Of a DNA stretch of 64,000 bases, positions 1 to 13,834 are shown one piece after another. A model generated the notes under the pieces. That model ran no database searches and was not told the origin of the DNA. It saw only the letters and a list, made by a program, of their open reading frames with translations. Every line of letters begins with the position of its first letter. The first letter of the stretch is position 1. The stretch is from contig CM036617.1 in the NCBI GenBank assembly GCA_020746105.1, forward strand, positions 135,435,845-135,499,844. Reading direction: 5' to 3'. The stretch comes from Trogon surrucura (taxonomy: Eukaryota; Chordata; Aves; Trogoniformes; Trogonidae). Both the position numbers and the translations under genes were made by a program.

Positions 1-966
1 CCCTAGTACCCAATGTCTGCCTGAACAAGTAAAGAATAACCCCCTCCGTTATTCACAGCTTGAGTCCAACACAAGCACAGCTCTGATTTGCTAATGACTG
101 TAGTTAATTAAGTGGTAAACATCTTGTTCATGAAAATCCTAGGTGATAAATTGTCAGGGACTTGAAGAGACTAGAAACAAAGGATGAATGTAAAGGAGAG
201 ATACACCTGCAGAAAGATATTCCCAAACACGATCTTTCTACAGGATGATTTAGGAAAAGTTGGTACAAAAAAAAAGCAAAGTGTCAAAGTAAATTGGTCT
301 TTTGGACTGCAGGAATTCTTCCCCCAAATATTCACAGCTATTTTGAGTGGCATGAACAAAGGCAACAAAGGGGAACACAACAAAACTGTACCTGCCTGCG
401 GCTGTGAAAGGTCACATTTAGTTGTGCCAATGTTAGCATTATCATCTTTTTGTATCTAACACACAATGCCCAAAGTGCAGTAGATAAGAAAGAAGACTGA
501 ACATTTGAATTGGATTCAGAGATAACATACGAAGCAAGATTAAAATGTGTACAACATAGTTAAATGATAGTTAAAGTCAGAGGTCAGGAAGGAGAATGGA
601 GAGAGAACTTGAAAACAGTATTTGGTCTCTAAGAAATAAAAGATTAAACATTATAGGTCAGTAACAGAGACTCCTGTAATCAGAAGGACTGGCCTCTAGT
701 CATTCATTTGCTGGACGGAAAACCACACAAAGACCAAAGAGAATTCAAAATGTCACAGATAACATATAAAATCCAGAGAAGAACTATAATACAGAAGAAC
801 GAATTACATAGCTGTTCCACAGAGGAGACCTGTTTGGTTGGGTATTAAATATACAATTCATAAAGGTTATGTAATTCGTAAAGGATATAATTTATATGGA
901 GTCATGATACGTTGAGTTCTCCAGTGATCTAATTTTAGAGCAGCTGCATTTAAGTCTTGCATTAAA
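1..966. other. unique AT-rich DNA, no gene seen
   Basis: No repeat family, RNA gene or convincing coding region is visible. The short open frames have no recognisable motifs. The only structure I noted is a 40-bp segment at 911-950 that recurs, about 90% identical, at 1935-1974. Confidence 0.6.
911..950. repeat. short dispersed repeat, copy 1
   Basis: This 40-bp segment begins GTTGAGTTC and ends AGAGCAGCTGCATT. It matches 1935-1974 with four mismatches, all in the first half. It ends 17 bp before a CR1 fragment. Whether it belongs to a repeat family I do not recognise or is a local duplication cannot be decided from two copies. Confidence 0.6.
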
Positions 967-1168
967 ATTGGTCAAGAAGGCCAACAGCATCCTGGCCTGT
1001 ATCAGGAATTGTGTGGCCAGCAGGAGCAGGGAGGTGATTGTGCCCCTGTACTTGGCACTGGTGAAGCCACACCTCAAATCTTGTGTTCAGTTTTGGGCCC
1101 TTCACTACAAGAGGGACATGGATGATCTCAGAGTCTTTATCAATTTTAATGATTCTATGATTCTATGA
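967..1168 (+). mobile_element. CR1 LINE 3' fragment
   Basis: Translation of the plus strand gives the CR1 ORF2 C-terminal region: a [12 protein letters not shown] segment, then [19 protein letters not shown] and CVQFWA, all shared with the longer copies in this window. An internal deletion then joins this directly to the terminal octamers ATTCTATGATTCTATGA at about 1152-1167. It is a 5'-truncated and internally deleted copy without coding capacity. Confidence 0.9.
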
Positions 1169-1911
1169 CTTCAAAGTGAAAAGAGACAAGAAATTGCAGT
1201 TTTTTTAACATAGCAGTTTTTGAAGCTACTTGTCAGAAGATACCAGTTTAGGACTTTTCCCTATATATTATCATTAATTCAAAAAATGGAAATCTGTCAT
1301 TATCTTAAAATGCTTTCATTGTATTTTCCTAATTATTTCTTAAAGTTAATTTCACTCGAAATGTGAATCCAAACTGAAAACTAGCTGGAGAGAAAGATCT
1401 CTCAAATTCATGTGGTCCATAGGAACATTCAGATTTAAGTTTGATAGCAAAAGCAAATACATGTTGCTGCTTGATCCCATTAGACCTTTAGGACAAAAAG
1501 AGAACTCAATTTTGTTACTCCAGTTCTTGGAATAATTATAATATTTTACCACAATCCCTAATCCCTGTGCAAGTGTAACAAAGTACAAGAATTGTACCTG
1601 TTAGCAACCATAATAAAATATTTTGACTTGTCTCATTATTAAAATCTCTTCCAAAGATATTTGATTCACAGACTCAAAACCTGCACTCAAGGCTTTGGAA
1701 GCTGTAAGGTGACTTCTCAACTACTATTGTAGATATCAGCAGGAAGAGGCAATTTCAAAAGACAGTTTTCAGGATAACAATATATCTTCAAGAGCAAACA
1801 GCACGTTTAAATCACAGTCCAAACTCTAGGAGAGGAAAATCCCAAGAGAAACATATCAGAGAAGAAAAGAAATCCTATTTTATTTCATTGACAGTAAACA
1901 GAAAAACAAAT

Positions 1912-1974
1912 GGAGTTCCCCAGTGCTACAATCTGTTGAGTTCGCCAGTGCTACAATTTTAGAGCAGCTGCATT
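1912..1974. repeat. 25-bp tandem unit plus dispersed repeat copy 2
   Basis: GAGTTCCCCAGTGCTACAAT is followed by GAGTTCGCCAGTGCTACAAT, about 25 bp apart. The second unit runs on into the 40-bp segment shared with 911-950. Confidence 0.65.
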
Positions 1975-2863
1975 AAAACCTTTTGAAAACATAACTGCAT
2001 GGCTGTTATATATGCTAAAATCATGCTATGTATTTCACAAATGCAGGGGTGTTTATCTGCAGTACTTTCTTCTGAAATGTATGCCCCTACTTATTTATTC
2101 ATGGACACGTTCTGCCCCCCATGAAGCACACACAGAGTCTGGTCAGTCCACTCTCAAACATACATGTACAATGTTTAGCTTTCACTGGCATAAATTCATG
2201 AAATCTAGGCACCTCCATTGGTCATGTGTTATTCAACTGTCTCTTTTTTCCTGAGCCAATTTTCCTGAAGCCTCTTTATCCTCTTTGTGTATTTTAATCA
2301 CAGCTGCTTAATTCTGGTCTCTCTCTTAATACCAAATAAAACAGTAGTAACAACAAAAAAATAATCAGATATTTCAAGGACTGAGGGGGCGGGAGGGGGG
2401 CACCAGTCATCAACCCTCATGCAAATTTATCTAAAAGGACTGAGGGTCTTTCCAGTCCCAAAGAAGTTGCCATGACTCAATTTACTCTCTTGAAAGATGT
2501 ACTTGAGGGCACAATGAAGAACACAGTGTCTCAAACACTTAGTGTTCTCCAATCAGCTCAAAAGATGCTAACAGGAGCTTAAGCTATATTCTGCAAATCC
2601 ACTTGTATCCTTCTCTTTCAGCTGTCAGAGACAAGATGCAAGGAATTAGTGTGAAGAAACTATCTATATGAATTATTTGTAAACTAATCACTGAATACGT
2701 GTGAAGTCTTGTGCCCACTAAGTTGGTCAATTTGTACGTTGAAATAGCACAAAACTCTAGGCGATTCACTCCCCTTTCTAATTCATGATGTGTTCTCACA
2801 CCACTGATTCTGACTAAAGCGTAAAACTGAGTTCCAATTTTATTCAGTTTCGGTCAGATAGTA

Positions 2864-2917
2864 GCATGGCTTCTAGTTTTAAAAGCTATAGCATGGCTTC
2901 TAGTTTTTAAAGCTGTT
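2864..2917. repeat. 27-bp tandem duplication
   Basis: The unit beginning AGCATGGCTTCTAGTTTT occurs twice in direct succession with only small differences in the A/T run. This looks like a local replication-slippage duplication. Confidence 0.8.
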
Positions 2918-5900
2918 TAAGCTTGCAGTAGAACTAGAATGCCAATACTAAAATACAACAGACAACGGGAATGAAGGCAGAAACCCAAGTTGTTTACCCT
3001 CAGCACTATCTGCTCATCTTGGTATTGAAGTACAACTTTGTGATAAAAAAATAGCACTGATAATAAAAGGAGTAATAGTTTTGCTCAGCATTCATAGGAA
3101 AATAAAATTAATAATTACATTAGATCTACCAGAGAAAATAATGTATTACAACTGACTAATTCAGTGCAGATTTAATTTTTCTTTGGTAGTATTCAAAGCT
3201 ATATGTTACATATCTTAGTATACGATACATATCTTAGTATGTTCTATATATCTCCCTATATACTAAAAGATACTCCCTAATATTCCCAGAGCTTTCATTC
3301 ACAGAGCCTTCATATGGAAAGAAGGAAAGATCCGCAAAGACCAGCCTTACAATCTTCAGGAATTAGCTTATAAAAGAGAACTGTGTCATGGGACTTCTGC
3401 AGATTCCAACCCTGAACATTAAAACAGGTAGAACTTAGGTAAAGAAGAGAGTATTGCAAAAAGGATGAGAAAGACAAGGGGCTGCTTTGTTACCCTTATG
3501 CTATTTTTTTCACATACCACAATGAAACAACCTTCGTATAAGAAAACCTAGTCAAGAAGTCACTGCTGCCAGGTAAGAGCTGTGATATCATCTTAGTATC
3601 TGAAATGTTGGCAAAAAATCGACTGGTACAAAAGAATATCTAGTAACCAACTCTAAATCTCAGCAATGATTAACAGCTCTTGCAATTACTCTAACAAGAA
3701 AGTATTTGTGATGTGTATACATTTAGTCTTCAGACAGGCACTGCTAATAAAACAGGCAGCATAGTTTGTGATGCAGTGATTTCAGAAGAATAGGAGGTAA
3801 AGCTAAACGGGGCAGCCCTAGAACAGGAAGACAAAGAAGGCCATATGAAGCCAGACTGAGGAGTAATTGGGTCAGCAAAGAACAATCCAAAGCCTTAAGG
3901 ATTAAAATTACTTCAAATACTAACATGAAAGGATTCTGCAAGAAGTATGTATGGCAATGGCACTTGGTATCCCTGATACCTAGGGAAAAGTGCAAGCAGT
4001 GGCTGGCTTATCTGTGTTTTAAATGGTCCTTTCTCTACTACATGTTCAGTCTGATAACATGACTAATAGATAAAATACTTCAGGTGGCAGGCATCCTCTG
4101 TATTCTGTGCCTTTAACAATCTAACTGAATCCAATATTAACAAGAGAAAAGTGATTCCCATTGGAGTCCAATTCCACTTTAGTCTTCCCAAAGACAAATG
4201 CAATGGATATAAATGTACACAAAACCACTAGACTCTAACAGAAATTCATCTTTTCAAAAATAAATAAAAAGAAGTTTCTGTACAAACTGTAAGGTACAGA
4301 TCTTTATTCCCACTGTTAGGCAAAGAATCAGTGGAATTCTGGAAGTTCTCCATAGACTTCCCATATAGTCCATTACACTATGACGATATCAAAAACAGAA
4401 AACCACTTTGAGCTAGTCAGGACATACAATGAAAGTTAGCCTCAAAGTTAGCCATCTTGAAAAGTAAACACACTAGGTTTGATTTTTTCTTATCTCAGGT
4501 CTTGTTTGGTTTATGGACACATGTTGACTCAAGAACTCAACAGACGGAAGGAATCCTTAAATCCTTAAGGAATCCTTAACAGAATCCTTCAAGTGCGGCA
4601 TAAAAATACCTCCCATTTCCCTACCTCTAATTCTTTACTCACAAGTTAATTTCCCTTAGAGCAGTTTTTTTCTCCCTGTTTCTGCAGGTCACCAAGTAAT
4701 TTATCAAGAAACCAAACATCTTGGGTATAGAGTAGGCTGCTCTTCTATTAAGTCCAGACCATATTCTCCAGTAATCTCTTTGGCTGACCTGTCACTAAGA
4801 ACATGCTACTTAATGCACTTATCCTGGTGTCAGAAATAGTTAATGGACAAACAATGAATTAAGGTCATAGACAATGACTTACAAACCCCTATATTTCTTC
4901 CAAACAAAGGATCCATCACCATTCTTTGTATCTCATCCAGCTTTGCTATGAAAAATTCAGCTGCTAAGAACCTAACATGAAACTACCCAATAACCACTTT
5001 TTACATCTGTAAGCACAACTGCAATCTTACATTACTTCAGTTTTTACCAAAGTCAACTGCCTTAGTTGTCAAGCTGCGAATATTCTCTGTAGTTATGGAA
5101 CTGACTATAGCCTCACACCTGCTAACAGCAAATGTGACTTCATATTTTCATACTCCAATAATGAGACTCAGATGGAACTACCTGGTCTTTCAATTTTTCC
5201 CATCAATCTGGGACATATATACAAATAAGCTATTAATGGGAGTAAAACCAGCACTGTACTTAAGAGTGTCACAAATCTTAGGACTCCTCATCTGGAAGAT
5301 TAGATAATAACACTTCTCTACCCTACTCTACCTTATTTTCTTTCTCTAATTAAATATACTCATGAGGAAAACCAAACAATTAAAGCACCAGAATAAATGA
5401 GGGAAAAGCTTAGAAACAAAAATAGAATACACAGACAAGGAAACCCCCTACATTACACTTTTTTATGTGCATTTTTTGTGGTTTTCTCTAATTGTATGGC
5501 ACTTTTGTATTATCCACAAACTTTGAGCACAGAATCCCTCAAGAGCTAAGCAATATCTCTGTTTTCAGTTGTCTTAGTTACGTTCATGAGCCTTATGCTG
5601 GGAATCATCTCAAAGGACCACTCCTCAGTAAGAATAATTTCTGTGTGGCAGTCTTTTACTCCGTGGATTTTATTGATGCTTCTCTTCTCAGCGCCAGTTT
5701 GTGCTTCTGTATTTTGGCCGACTGCTTCCATGGCTGAAACCAATGCTCAACACTAACTACCAAGAGTCATTCTAGCAAGGTAGTTCCTTCATACCAATGA
5801 TACTTTCACTGGCTTTACAGGACAGATAAATGCATGGCTGAGGCCTGCAGAGTCATGAAATCTCTTTAAAATAAAGGCACCTAACTCCATATTTGGATAT

Positions 5901-6657
5901 CTTTGTGAGTTTAAAATACAAAGAAAAGAATACTCTTCATCAAAATGAAGTCTTCCATTTTTTCTTGAGAAAACCCCACACCATTTCAGGCTAATCTCAA
6001 TTCTAAGTCTGAACCCACTAACATTTATCCTCTGATGTATATTTTTGCCCAGAATGATGTTTCTCTCTTATGAAGACAGTGGGAATGCATGGCTGTGCAC
6101 AGTCTCCAAAAACAGCTGGTCTTTTACAAAAAATAGCAAAGTTTACTGCTGTGAAGGAAGTATGCTTGCTTCTCTGTACTGTCTGCCTCAGGATACCTCA
6201 GTGTGCATGTGACAGGACTAGTGGATTCTTTGGAAAGTGACAACTCCTAACACCCACTGTGTGGAAATGTGTTTATATGGCTATACATGACAACAGATGA
6301 CGGAGCTGTCAACATCATTTTTTGAACACTCAGTGTCTTAGAGTATCTATCTTTCTACACTTTTAGTGATCAACTTGCAGGCAGAAATTCAGTTGCCCAG
6401 AAATGGCAGTTTCCAGAGTCAGAGTTTGTTGATGGTCAACTTCTCACAATTTGATCACTGGGCTTCCTTTCTAGTCTTCTTTCCAAGCCTGGTATACCTG
6501 GAATGTTCTTTCCCACATGCGTTTAGCAAGTCATCAGCCATTATGCATAAAGGCCCATCTGGAGGGACCTTGGGCTGTGCTCATTTACTATATATAGACC
6601 TGAGAATTATCTACGGTTATGCACAGACAACATATTCAACAAGGCACAAAGACGAAT

Positions 6658-7383
6658 CAAAGAATCACAGACCAATTGCGGTTGGAAGGGACCTCTGAAA
6701 GTGATGTGGTCCAACTCTACTGCTCTAACAAGGTCACCTCGAGTCAACTGTCCAGGACCATATTCTGGCAACTTTTGAGTATCTTCAAGAATGGAGACTC
6801 CACAACCCTGGGCAACTTATTCTAGTGCTTGACCACTCTCACAGTAAAAAAATGTTTCCCAATGTTCAGTTTTTGCTCATTGTGTCTTCTACTGTCACAG
6901 GGCACCACTGAAAAGAGCTTTGCTTGATCTTCTTTGCACGTCCTTTAGGTATTTTTGTACATTGATTATATACCTGAGCCTCCAGATAAGCAGTTCTGGC
7001 TCCCTCAGCCTTTCTTGATGTGAGAAATGCTTCATTGACTTAGTGGCCCTACGTTTGACGCTCTCCACTATGTTCACATCTCTCTTGCACTGGGAAGCCC
7101 AGAACTTCAAGGGCAGCCCCACCCATGCTGAATAAATGGGAAGGGTCACCTTCCCTCGACCTGCTGGCAAGACTCCTCCATAATGCAGCCCAGGATACTG
7201 TCAGCCTTCTTTTCAGCAAGGGCACATTGCTGGCTCCTGTTCAACCTGATGCCCAGCAGGATTCCCAGGTCCTTTCCTGTCAAGCTGCTTTCCAGCCAGG
7301 TGGCCCTAAGCACCAGTAGGTGCATGAGCCTCCCCATGTGCAAGACTTTGCACATTCCCTTGTTGAACTTCATGAGGTTCCTA
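6658..7383 (-). mobile_element. CR1 LINE 3' portion
   Basis: The plus strand begins with the inverted CR1 tail (AGAATCACAG, then GGTTGGAAGGGACCTCTGAAA) and runs back into ORF2. Minus-strand translations show decayed CR1 segments: a KFNKGMCKVLHMG segment near 7330-7370, SQQCALAEKKADSILGCI near 7190-7245, and a WASQCKRDVN-type segment near 7090. Stops and frameshifts break the frame. It is about 730 bp, truncated within the reverse transcriptase C-terminal region and non-functional. Confidence 0.93.
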
Positions 7384-7922
7384 TCAACTTATGAAAACCG
7401 TCTCCACAACATGATTATATTTCAGTTGAGGCAGAAGGAACTCACCTGAAACTAAACTGGGCCTGTGTAGCTAAAAGCACGACCTGGTATATTTTGAACT
7501 AAACAGTAAACGCCATCAAACAACTTGTTCCTCCTGCAAGAGCACACAGAGATAGTTCTGTCACTCTCATACAATCACTTTGATGGCTTATGCAGCCCAT
7601 GAAGAGTTCATAATCTATCAGGCATAAGAAAACAGGAAGAAGAGCTGCCAGTATCCACAACTGAAAGCTTAAGCAACACATAAACAGAATCTCCAAATCC
7701 ACAAGAATGGCAGTGTTTAAACAAAATGAGAAAAGCAGTTCTACCTAGATCAGAGGGATGCATCATTCAACCCATTTGCTGGGATTGGTTACCTTCTTAC
7801 ACAGGCAGGATATCCTGTAATGAATCTTGAGTTTCCTTTACTAGTTCTGTAGAATACATAATGAAGCTCTAGTTGCTAACTGTAAATCTGTGCAGCGTAA
7901 TCTGCCTACATTAGACCACTTA
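7384..7922. other. unique DNA, nothing recognised
   Basis: About 540 bp between two minus-strand CR1 copies. No repeat, motif or coding signal was seen. Confidence 0.5.
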
Positions 7923-8185
7923 TCATAGAATCACAGAATGCGTTGTGTTGGAAGGGACCTTTAAAGGTCATGTAGTCCAACCCCCTGGACTGAGTAGGGA
8001 CATATTTAGCTAAATCAGGTTGCTCAGAGCCCCATAAAGCCTGACTTTGAGTATCTCCAGGGATGGGGCCTCCATCACCTATCTGGACAACCTGTGCCAG
8101 TGTTTCACCATCCTCATAGTAAAGAACTTCTTCCTAATGTCTAATCTAAATCTACCCTGCTCTAGTTTAAAACCATTGACCATGA
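7923..8185 (-). mobile_element. CR1 LINE 3' end
   Basis: It starts with TCATAGAATCACAGAATG and GTTGGAAGGGACCTTTAAAGG on the plus strand, which is the inverted CR1 3' UTR. It then follows the antisense of the last ORF2 codons (CAACCTGTGCCAGTGTTTCACC) and fades out near CTAGTTTAAAACCATTGACC. About 260 bp with no coding capacity. Confidence 0.93.
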
Positions 8186-11100
8186 TAAAATCAATCAGGG
8201 GACATTTTTTTACATGACATCTCAGTACTGACTTGCCTCACACAAGCTATCCGACTGGAATACATAGCTAATCCTAAACTGTAAGCCATGCTATAGATTT
8301 TAATACAAACAAAGACATTGACTAAAATAATTTTCCAGAAGAGAGGCAGTCATGGGATTTTGACCTTTCCAGTCTCTATTCAGAAAGCTTTCAAAAAAAT
8401 TTTCCCATTCCACAAGTTGAAATAGCTTTTGCTTCAGCTGGAACACCACAAAACATAGCCCTTGCTCACCTACCTTCCTATATGCTTCCACCTCTTTTGC
8501 CACATCCATCAAAGAGAAGCTACAGTAGCCTTCAGTTATTGTTGCCCAATGTGAAATCCATCCAGAAACACCTCAAAGTCAGTAAAGAGTGATCTAATTC
8601 CCAATTTGACTTGATATGTGCTGACATGTTTCTCCAGTTACGCTCTGACCTCAGACACATTACAAAAATACAGAAACCTAAGCAGTGATCGCTTTGCCAC
8701 TCAGTGTGTGTATCTGACTGAGACTTGAGCCCTGTGCCTTGCCCTCATGAACCTCCAGCTCATGCTTTTCTATACAAATTAGACTACAACTGAACCTCAG
8801 CTATAAAATGGAAGGAGATTAAAAAAACGAGGATGGTGCTGAGCTTTGAATATTCCTCTACTGTGTAGAGTCAGAGCATTTAGCTCAAACTACCTGTTAT
8901 TTAAGTTCACCATTTGCATTTGCAGCATTTGAGGAAAAGCAAGTAAAGTCTGTAACAGCAACTAACATCATCACCTCCCACAGATTAGTACCTGTTATTC
9001 TCATAGGTCTTCTATCTTTCTACCTTATATTTAAAAGGCAGTTCAGCCACCTGCGAGAAGCACAACTCATGTCCGTCCATCTGCTTTAGGAAACAGGTGA
9101 ATGGGGACCAGAGTGCTCCGCAGTAAACTTGAGTATCAAGTAAAAACAAGAGCATGGCACAATATCTGTTAAAAAGACTCACCTATCTGCACTCTAGACA
9201 CAAAGTCTAGCATTGATTACTCTGAATATAAGACTATGAACAGCACGTGGCTTGCAGCAATGACAGTTGAAGAGAGATCTCACCACTTCCCTCAGATGTG
9301 GGAAAGGAGCATTATGCTATTTTTACTAGGAATTCTTTGAAGTGACCTCTGTCCTCAGGAATGCTTTTCTGATGGGCCAGGATCAATGCATATTGATTTA
9401 AGTCACAGCTATTTAAGCCACCAACTGTCATAATCATTTAAATAAAAAGCAAGAAACTTTGAATAAGTAATGAATTTTAACTCTCCATTGCTTCTGTATC
9501 CTTCACTCAGCTTCCTTCTGCAGATATTTAGTCTACGTTTATACACACTAAGTCATCTTTGGTTGTTACTATGTTAAAAAGCAGTGAATGACACGTCTTT
9601 ATTTCCTATATGATATGTCTAGTGTGCTGTATGGGTAAGAAACCAGAACTGCCAAGCCATAGTTTTAATTTTAAACGGATTTAATTAACAGCGGAAGTTT
9701 TACCTGGAGTTAATGAACTGAACACTTGTGATGACCAAGCTGTTTGAAGACATAGGAACTGTAGCTCTTATATGCTAATATCTCATTCTCTTTATGTGCT
9801 CAAGAAAAAAAAAGCAAGTTTGTCTGCTTTTTCAGTGCCCAGTTTTTCAGTACTGAACAAACTAGATGTTGATGAACAATCTGAAATGAAAGCTACTGCT
9901 GTCAAAAACTGGTTTGGGCTTTCAGTCAGCATGCTAAGACTTCTATTAGGTTTTTTGCTTGCCTTCTTTGCAGAAATTGACAGCAATTATCCACTCCTTG
10001 AATATTTTTATTTTTTTGCATTTTCAGAGATTATAGTCATAAAAAGGGTTGTCAAGATTTCAAACTGGTTTATTTTTTTCAAAAGGAGTTAAATTGAGTG
10101 AAATTAGAAGGTCTCTTTTGTTTTGTTGCTTCCAGTTTAGAATGAAAACTAGTAAAAACTGGAGAGGACTCTCTTGCCAAAGCATGAAGGAATTCTAGTA
10201 ATTCTGTAAGTTGTTCTTAGCTCTTCAAGTTCTTCTCCTTTTCAAATAATAAAAATTATTTTCACTTTCTCCTTTACTTTCAAGTAAACTTTTAAAGTAA
10301 ACTCATTTGTTTCACAGTATTAATGGAAGATGTAAAATGAAAATTCCTATGGCTTATAAACAGGAAACGATAAATTCTCAAATTTTTGTGGAATTTTTCC
10401 TGGAGGCACACATTATTTGATCCTGAGATGCACCATTCCATTCCCCTCATAAAAGACCATCAGAATCACTCTGGCATATGTCCAGTACATTTTAGACACT
10501 AAATTAAACCTTTGTGATGACCTTTAATGCTTTTCTTTCCCTTGTCTATTTCTAAAAGTAGGTAGGGTAGGTTTGCACCATCCTTAGCACTGACAGAATG
10601 AGCACAGTTTCCTTTCACACAGTTTAAAATAGAAATATAAGCCTTGCCAGAATGATTTGAAAGCATTGGCAGACGGATGAAATATTTCTGAATCTGCAAC
10701 GTGTAAGACTTGGCAGCTAGCATGACTACTGAACAGCTGACTTTTATGCAATGACATTATTAATTATACCTTGCACGTCTGCTAAACTGATCACACAGTA
10801 AGTGTGTAGCTGTCCTGTCCCACGCCTACTAAAAACATCAGTTTCATCCATCAAACTACCACATGACAGCAAGAGCTACTGTCTATGGGCCAAAGACAGT
10901 GTGGTAACCAGAATGTGGTATGTTCCACTCATTTCATGAGACACAGGACAACAGCCATTCTCAACATTATTCCTGTCTTGCCAAGACCACCAACAATGCA
11001 AGCCAGTCATTTATGCTTACTAATAAAACCCTCCTGCAGGCTGAAATGTCTTCATTTTGGACATTTTCTGTTTAAGGATTTGTTAAAAACTAGCAGAGGC

Positions 11101-13834
11101 ATCTAAAAAGTCCATGTATGCCTCCAGTCATATTCACTGAGCTCCAATTTAAAGTGTGCAAAATTAACTTAATGAAAAGTCAGCACTTGTTTCAGGAAAT
11201 AGAAACCATCAGCAGACAGAAACCATCACGTCCCTAATCCTTACTGCCTTGAGCCTCAATATTGTGCAAACACGGTGATCCTTCTCACTTTAAGCCAACA
11301 TAAGTGTGTCTGCAATACTAAATTCCAATAAAATACTCAGATATTCTCCATCCCAAATCCCAACAGCCACTCATACACAGCACTTACATTAACCTATCCC
11401 CTTGACTCCCCTGTTTCACTCATCCAAACTCTCAGCAGTTCTGCTGACTTATGGAGCCCAGTTCCTGGTGTTTAACACTATTTCCTTCACACAGAAATTC
11501 CTGGAGGCTGTCTGGCATGATTCTGATGGTCTCTCTTAATTTCCGTGTTAATTCTCTCCTAGATAAACGAAAAACAGATGAGAGGCAGCACAAGCTTGCT
11601 TTCTGCTCAGGCAGCAGAAGCTCTGAGACAGCCATTTGCCTTGCGATTCCCTGGGTAATACATAACCAGAATGGGATTTTAGTTGTCTTCCAACACTCTT
11701 CCTAGTATGATAAGATCCAACACATTCAAGTACATGTCAAATTCTGCGAGCAGTTCTGCAACTCCATAAACTTCGCTAATTCTGACTGGAACAGGCAAAT
11801 TAATAGAATTGGATTGACACAATCTTCATAGTCCCCTGAAGTCATTAAAAAGGCACTGCATCATTTCAACTTGCTTTTGAGTAGACCATAAACAAGCATA
11901 TTTAGATGAATGATAACGTACAGGTATGAAGAATGCCACAAAACATCATTGCCTCCATCATTTCTATATTTAAACCTGGAAAATATGCAGTATTGTTCTC
12001 ACTTTTCAAAGCTACAGATGGAACCTGTTTCGAATATCGAACAAAGCACTGACTGCCACCATAGGGTTGCTCATCTTCCATTCACTCTGAGAATTTGTTG
12101 CTTTATCAATAGGTTTCTTTATTTGTTTCAAACTATGTTCAAGTATACTGTAGTGTATTTGAGTCCACAATCTCTCTGTTCCATGTGTATCATGGGTCAT
12201 TTCCAGTACTTTATATGGTAGCTTTAGCTCTATCATCATAATATGAAAAATCAAAGCTGTATTAGGAACAAATATTTAACAGAAAATTAGAGCAGTATCT
12301 TTTGCAATAGGAAGGCACAGACTTCTGCCAACCAATAAGCCAGTTGTTATTGCTCTTTTATCTTCACAAAGACAAACTACTTACACATCACAAAGAAGGG
12401 TCTACCATCTATTTCCAGAGGAGAATAGTGAACAGTAAGAAGCATAGACACAATGGCAGGATTCAGTGAATGCCAGTTCTTTGCCAAAACACTGGCATTG
12501 AACAAAACAGCATGAGATGACCATTGTATGTCATGACCAAGACATCCACAGAGAAGAAAGCATCAGAAAATAGGGTGGAAAGAATGGATAGCAACTTCAG
12601 TGACTTCTTACTTGGTTTGGTGTTTTTTTTTTATGTAAAAGGTGGAAAACTGGAAATTCTGCAATACCCCAAATTTGCAATCCAGGTCAACAGAGTAGGC
12701 AGGAGCGCTTCCTTGCTTTATGGAGTTTGTCCAATAGACCCTCACTTCTGAAATGGAAATTTCCCTACAGATATGCCACAGGCATGAGTAACTGATCATA
12801 TGGAAGCTACTAAACTCTTCACTGCTGGGAGGAAGCCTCTGTGAAGTGGACAACACTCTGAACTGATGGCAAGAACTTATGCTGAATGAAGACACTGCAC
12901 TGATGGCCAATTACATCCCTTAACTATACTGTATAGCTCATCATGATCTTGACTGCCCATGTCCAAAGGAAAGTTACATTGCCCTATCCATAGAAATTGT
13001 GTGGTTTATTATCATGACGATAACTTGATCAAGTTTCCTCTTTGTATGGGGACGAGAAGAACTACACACATCTACCACAATGGTTTTGCTGTGTTAATAT
13101 TATGGTTTTTTATTTGCTATTTGGAAATTACATTTATCTGCTGTTTTGAATGGCTTTGAAAAATGCTGAAGAAAAGTAGTAGGATAGCTCTAAAAGGCAT
13201 CCTTATTGCTCGGGTCCTTGCAAATGCATGGCTTCACTTCTGGAATTACTAACCCAGAGTTTCAGTTTAGAAAGCTGGAACAGAGTAATCCCAGAATGAT
13301 TCAAATTTCTAAAATAGGAAGCAAAGCTGTACCAGACCTACGCAACCTTTATGGGGTGGGAAGCATTAACATTAATATGGTATTAATCATTAGAGTATAA
13401 CACAGAAGTCTCTGCTTTCAAATTTAAAAAAAAAAAAAAGATTACTAAACAATGTAACCTTTGAATACATCTAAAGACAGCATGTTAACAACTGGTTTAG
13501 TAGCCTCTTTTCATTATTCAAATGAAAATTTACAAGTCATAAATAAAAACTGCATGCACTGTGCTGCAGTTCTCCTTGCGCCTGTAAAAGTGAAAATTAA
13601 AAGATCATTTCTTCCAGGAAAAAAAAAAATCTGTTAGCACAGCCTGCTGGCTTTCATCAAAACTTCAAATAAGACTTAAAAATTTCTTTCTGAAATCTTT
13701 TTTTCTTTTGATGGTCTCTTTTCTTGAACATTCCTGACTGCAAAAAGTCATACAATGGGTGACCAAGGTACCACAAGGCTGCACCCAACATTGGAAACTA
13801 CTAGGCATAGCACTCGCATTACTCTGCATCCAAA
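8186..13834. other. unique AT-rich DNA, no gene seen
   Basis: About 5.6 kb without a recognised repeat or coding region. Open frames reach only about 100 codons with no family resemblance. A homopolymer A run lies near 13425-13439 and another near 13619-13628. A small partial duplication (GAAACCATCA twice) lies near 11204-11228. Confidence 0.55.

Larger units (their letters stand above)
1169..6657. other. unique AT-rich DNA with short tandem repeats
   Basis: About 5.5 kb with no gene or transposon that I recognise. It holds short local repeats: a two-copy 25-bp unit near 1912-1958, a G-rich run at 2384-2400, a 27-bp duplication at 2864-2917, a two-copy ACATATCTTAGTA unit near 3208-3240, and GGAATCCTTAA repeats near 4550-4580. 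None points to a function. Confidence 0.55.
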
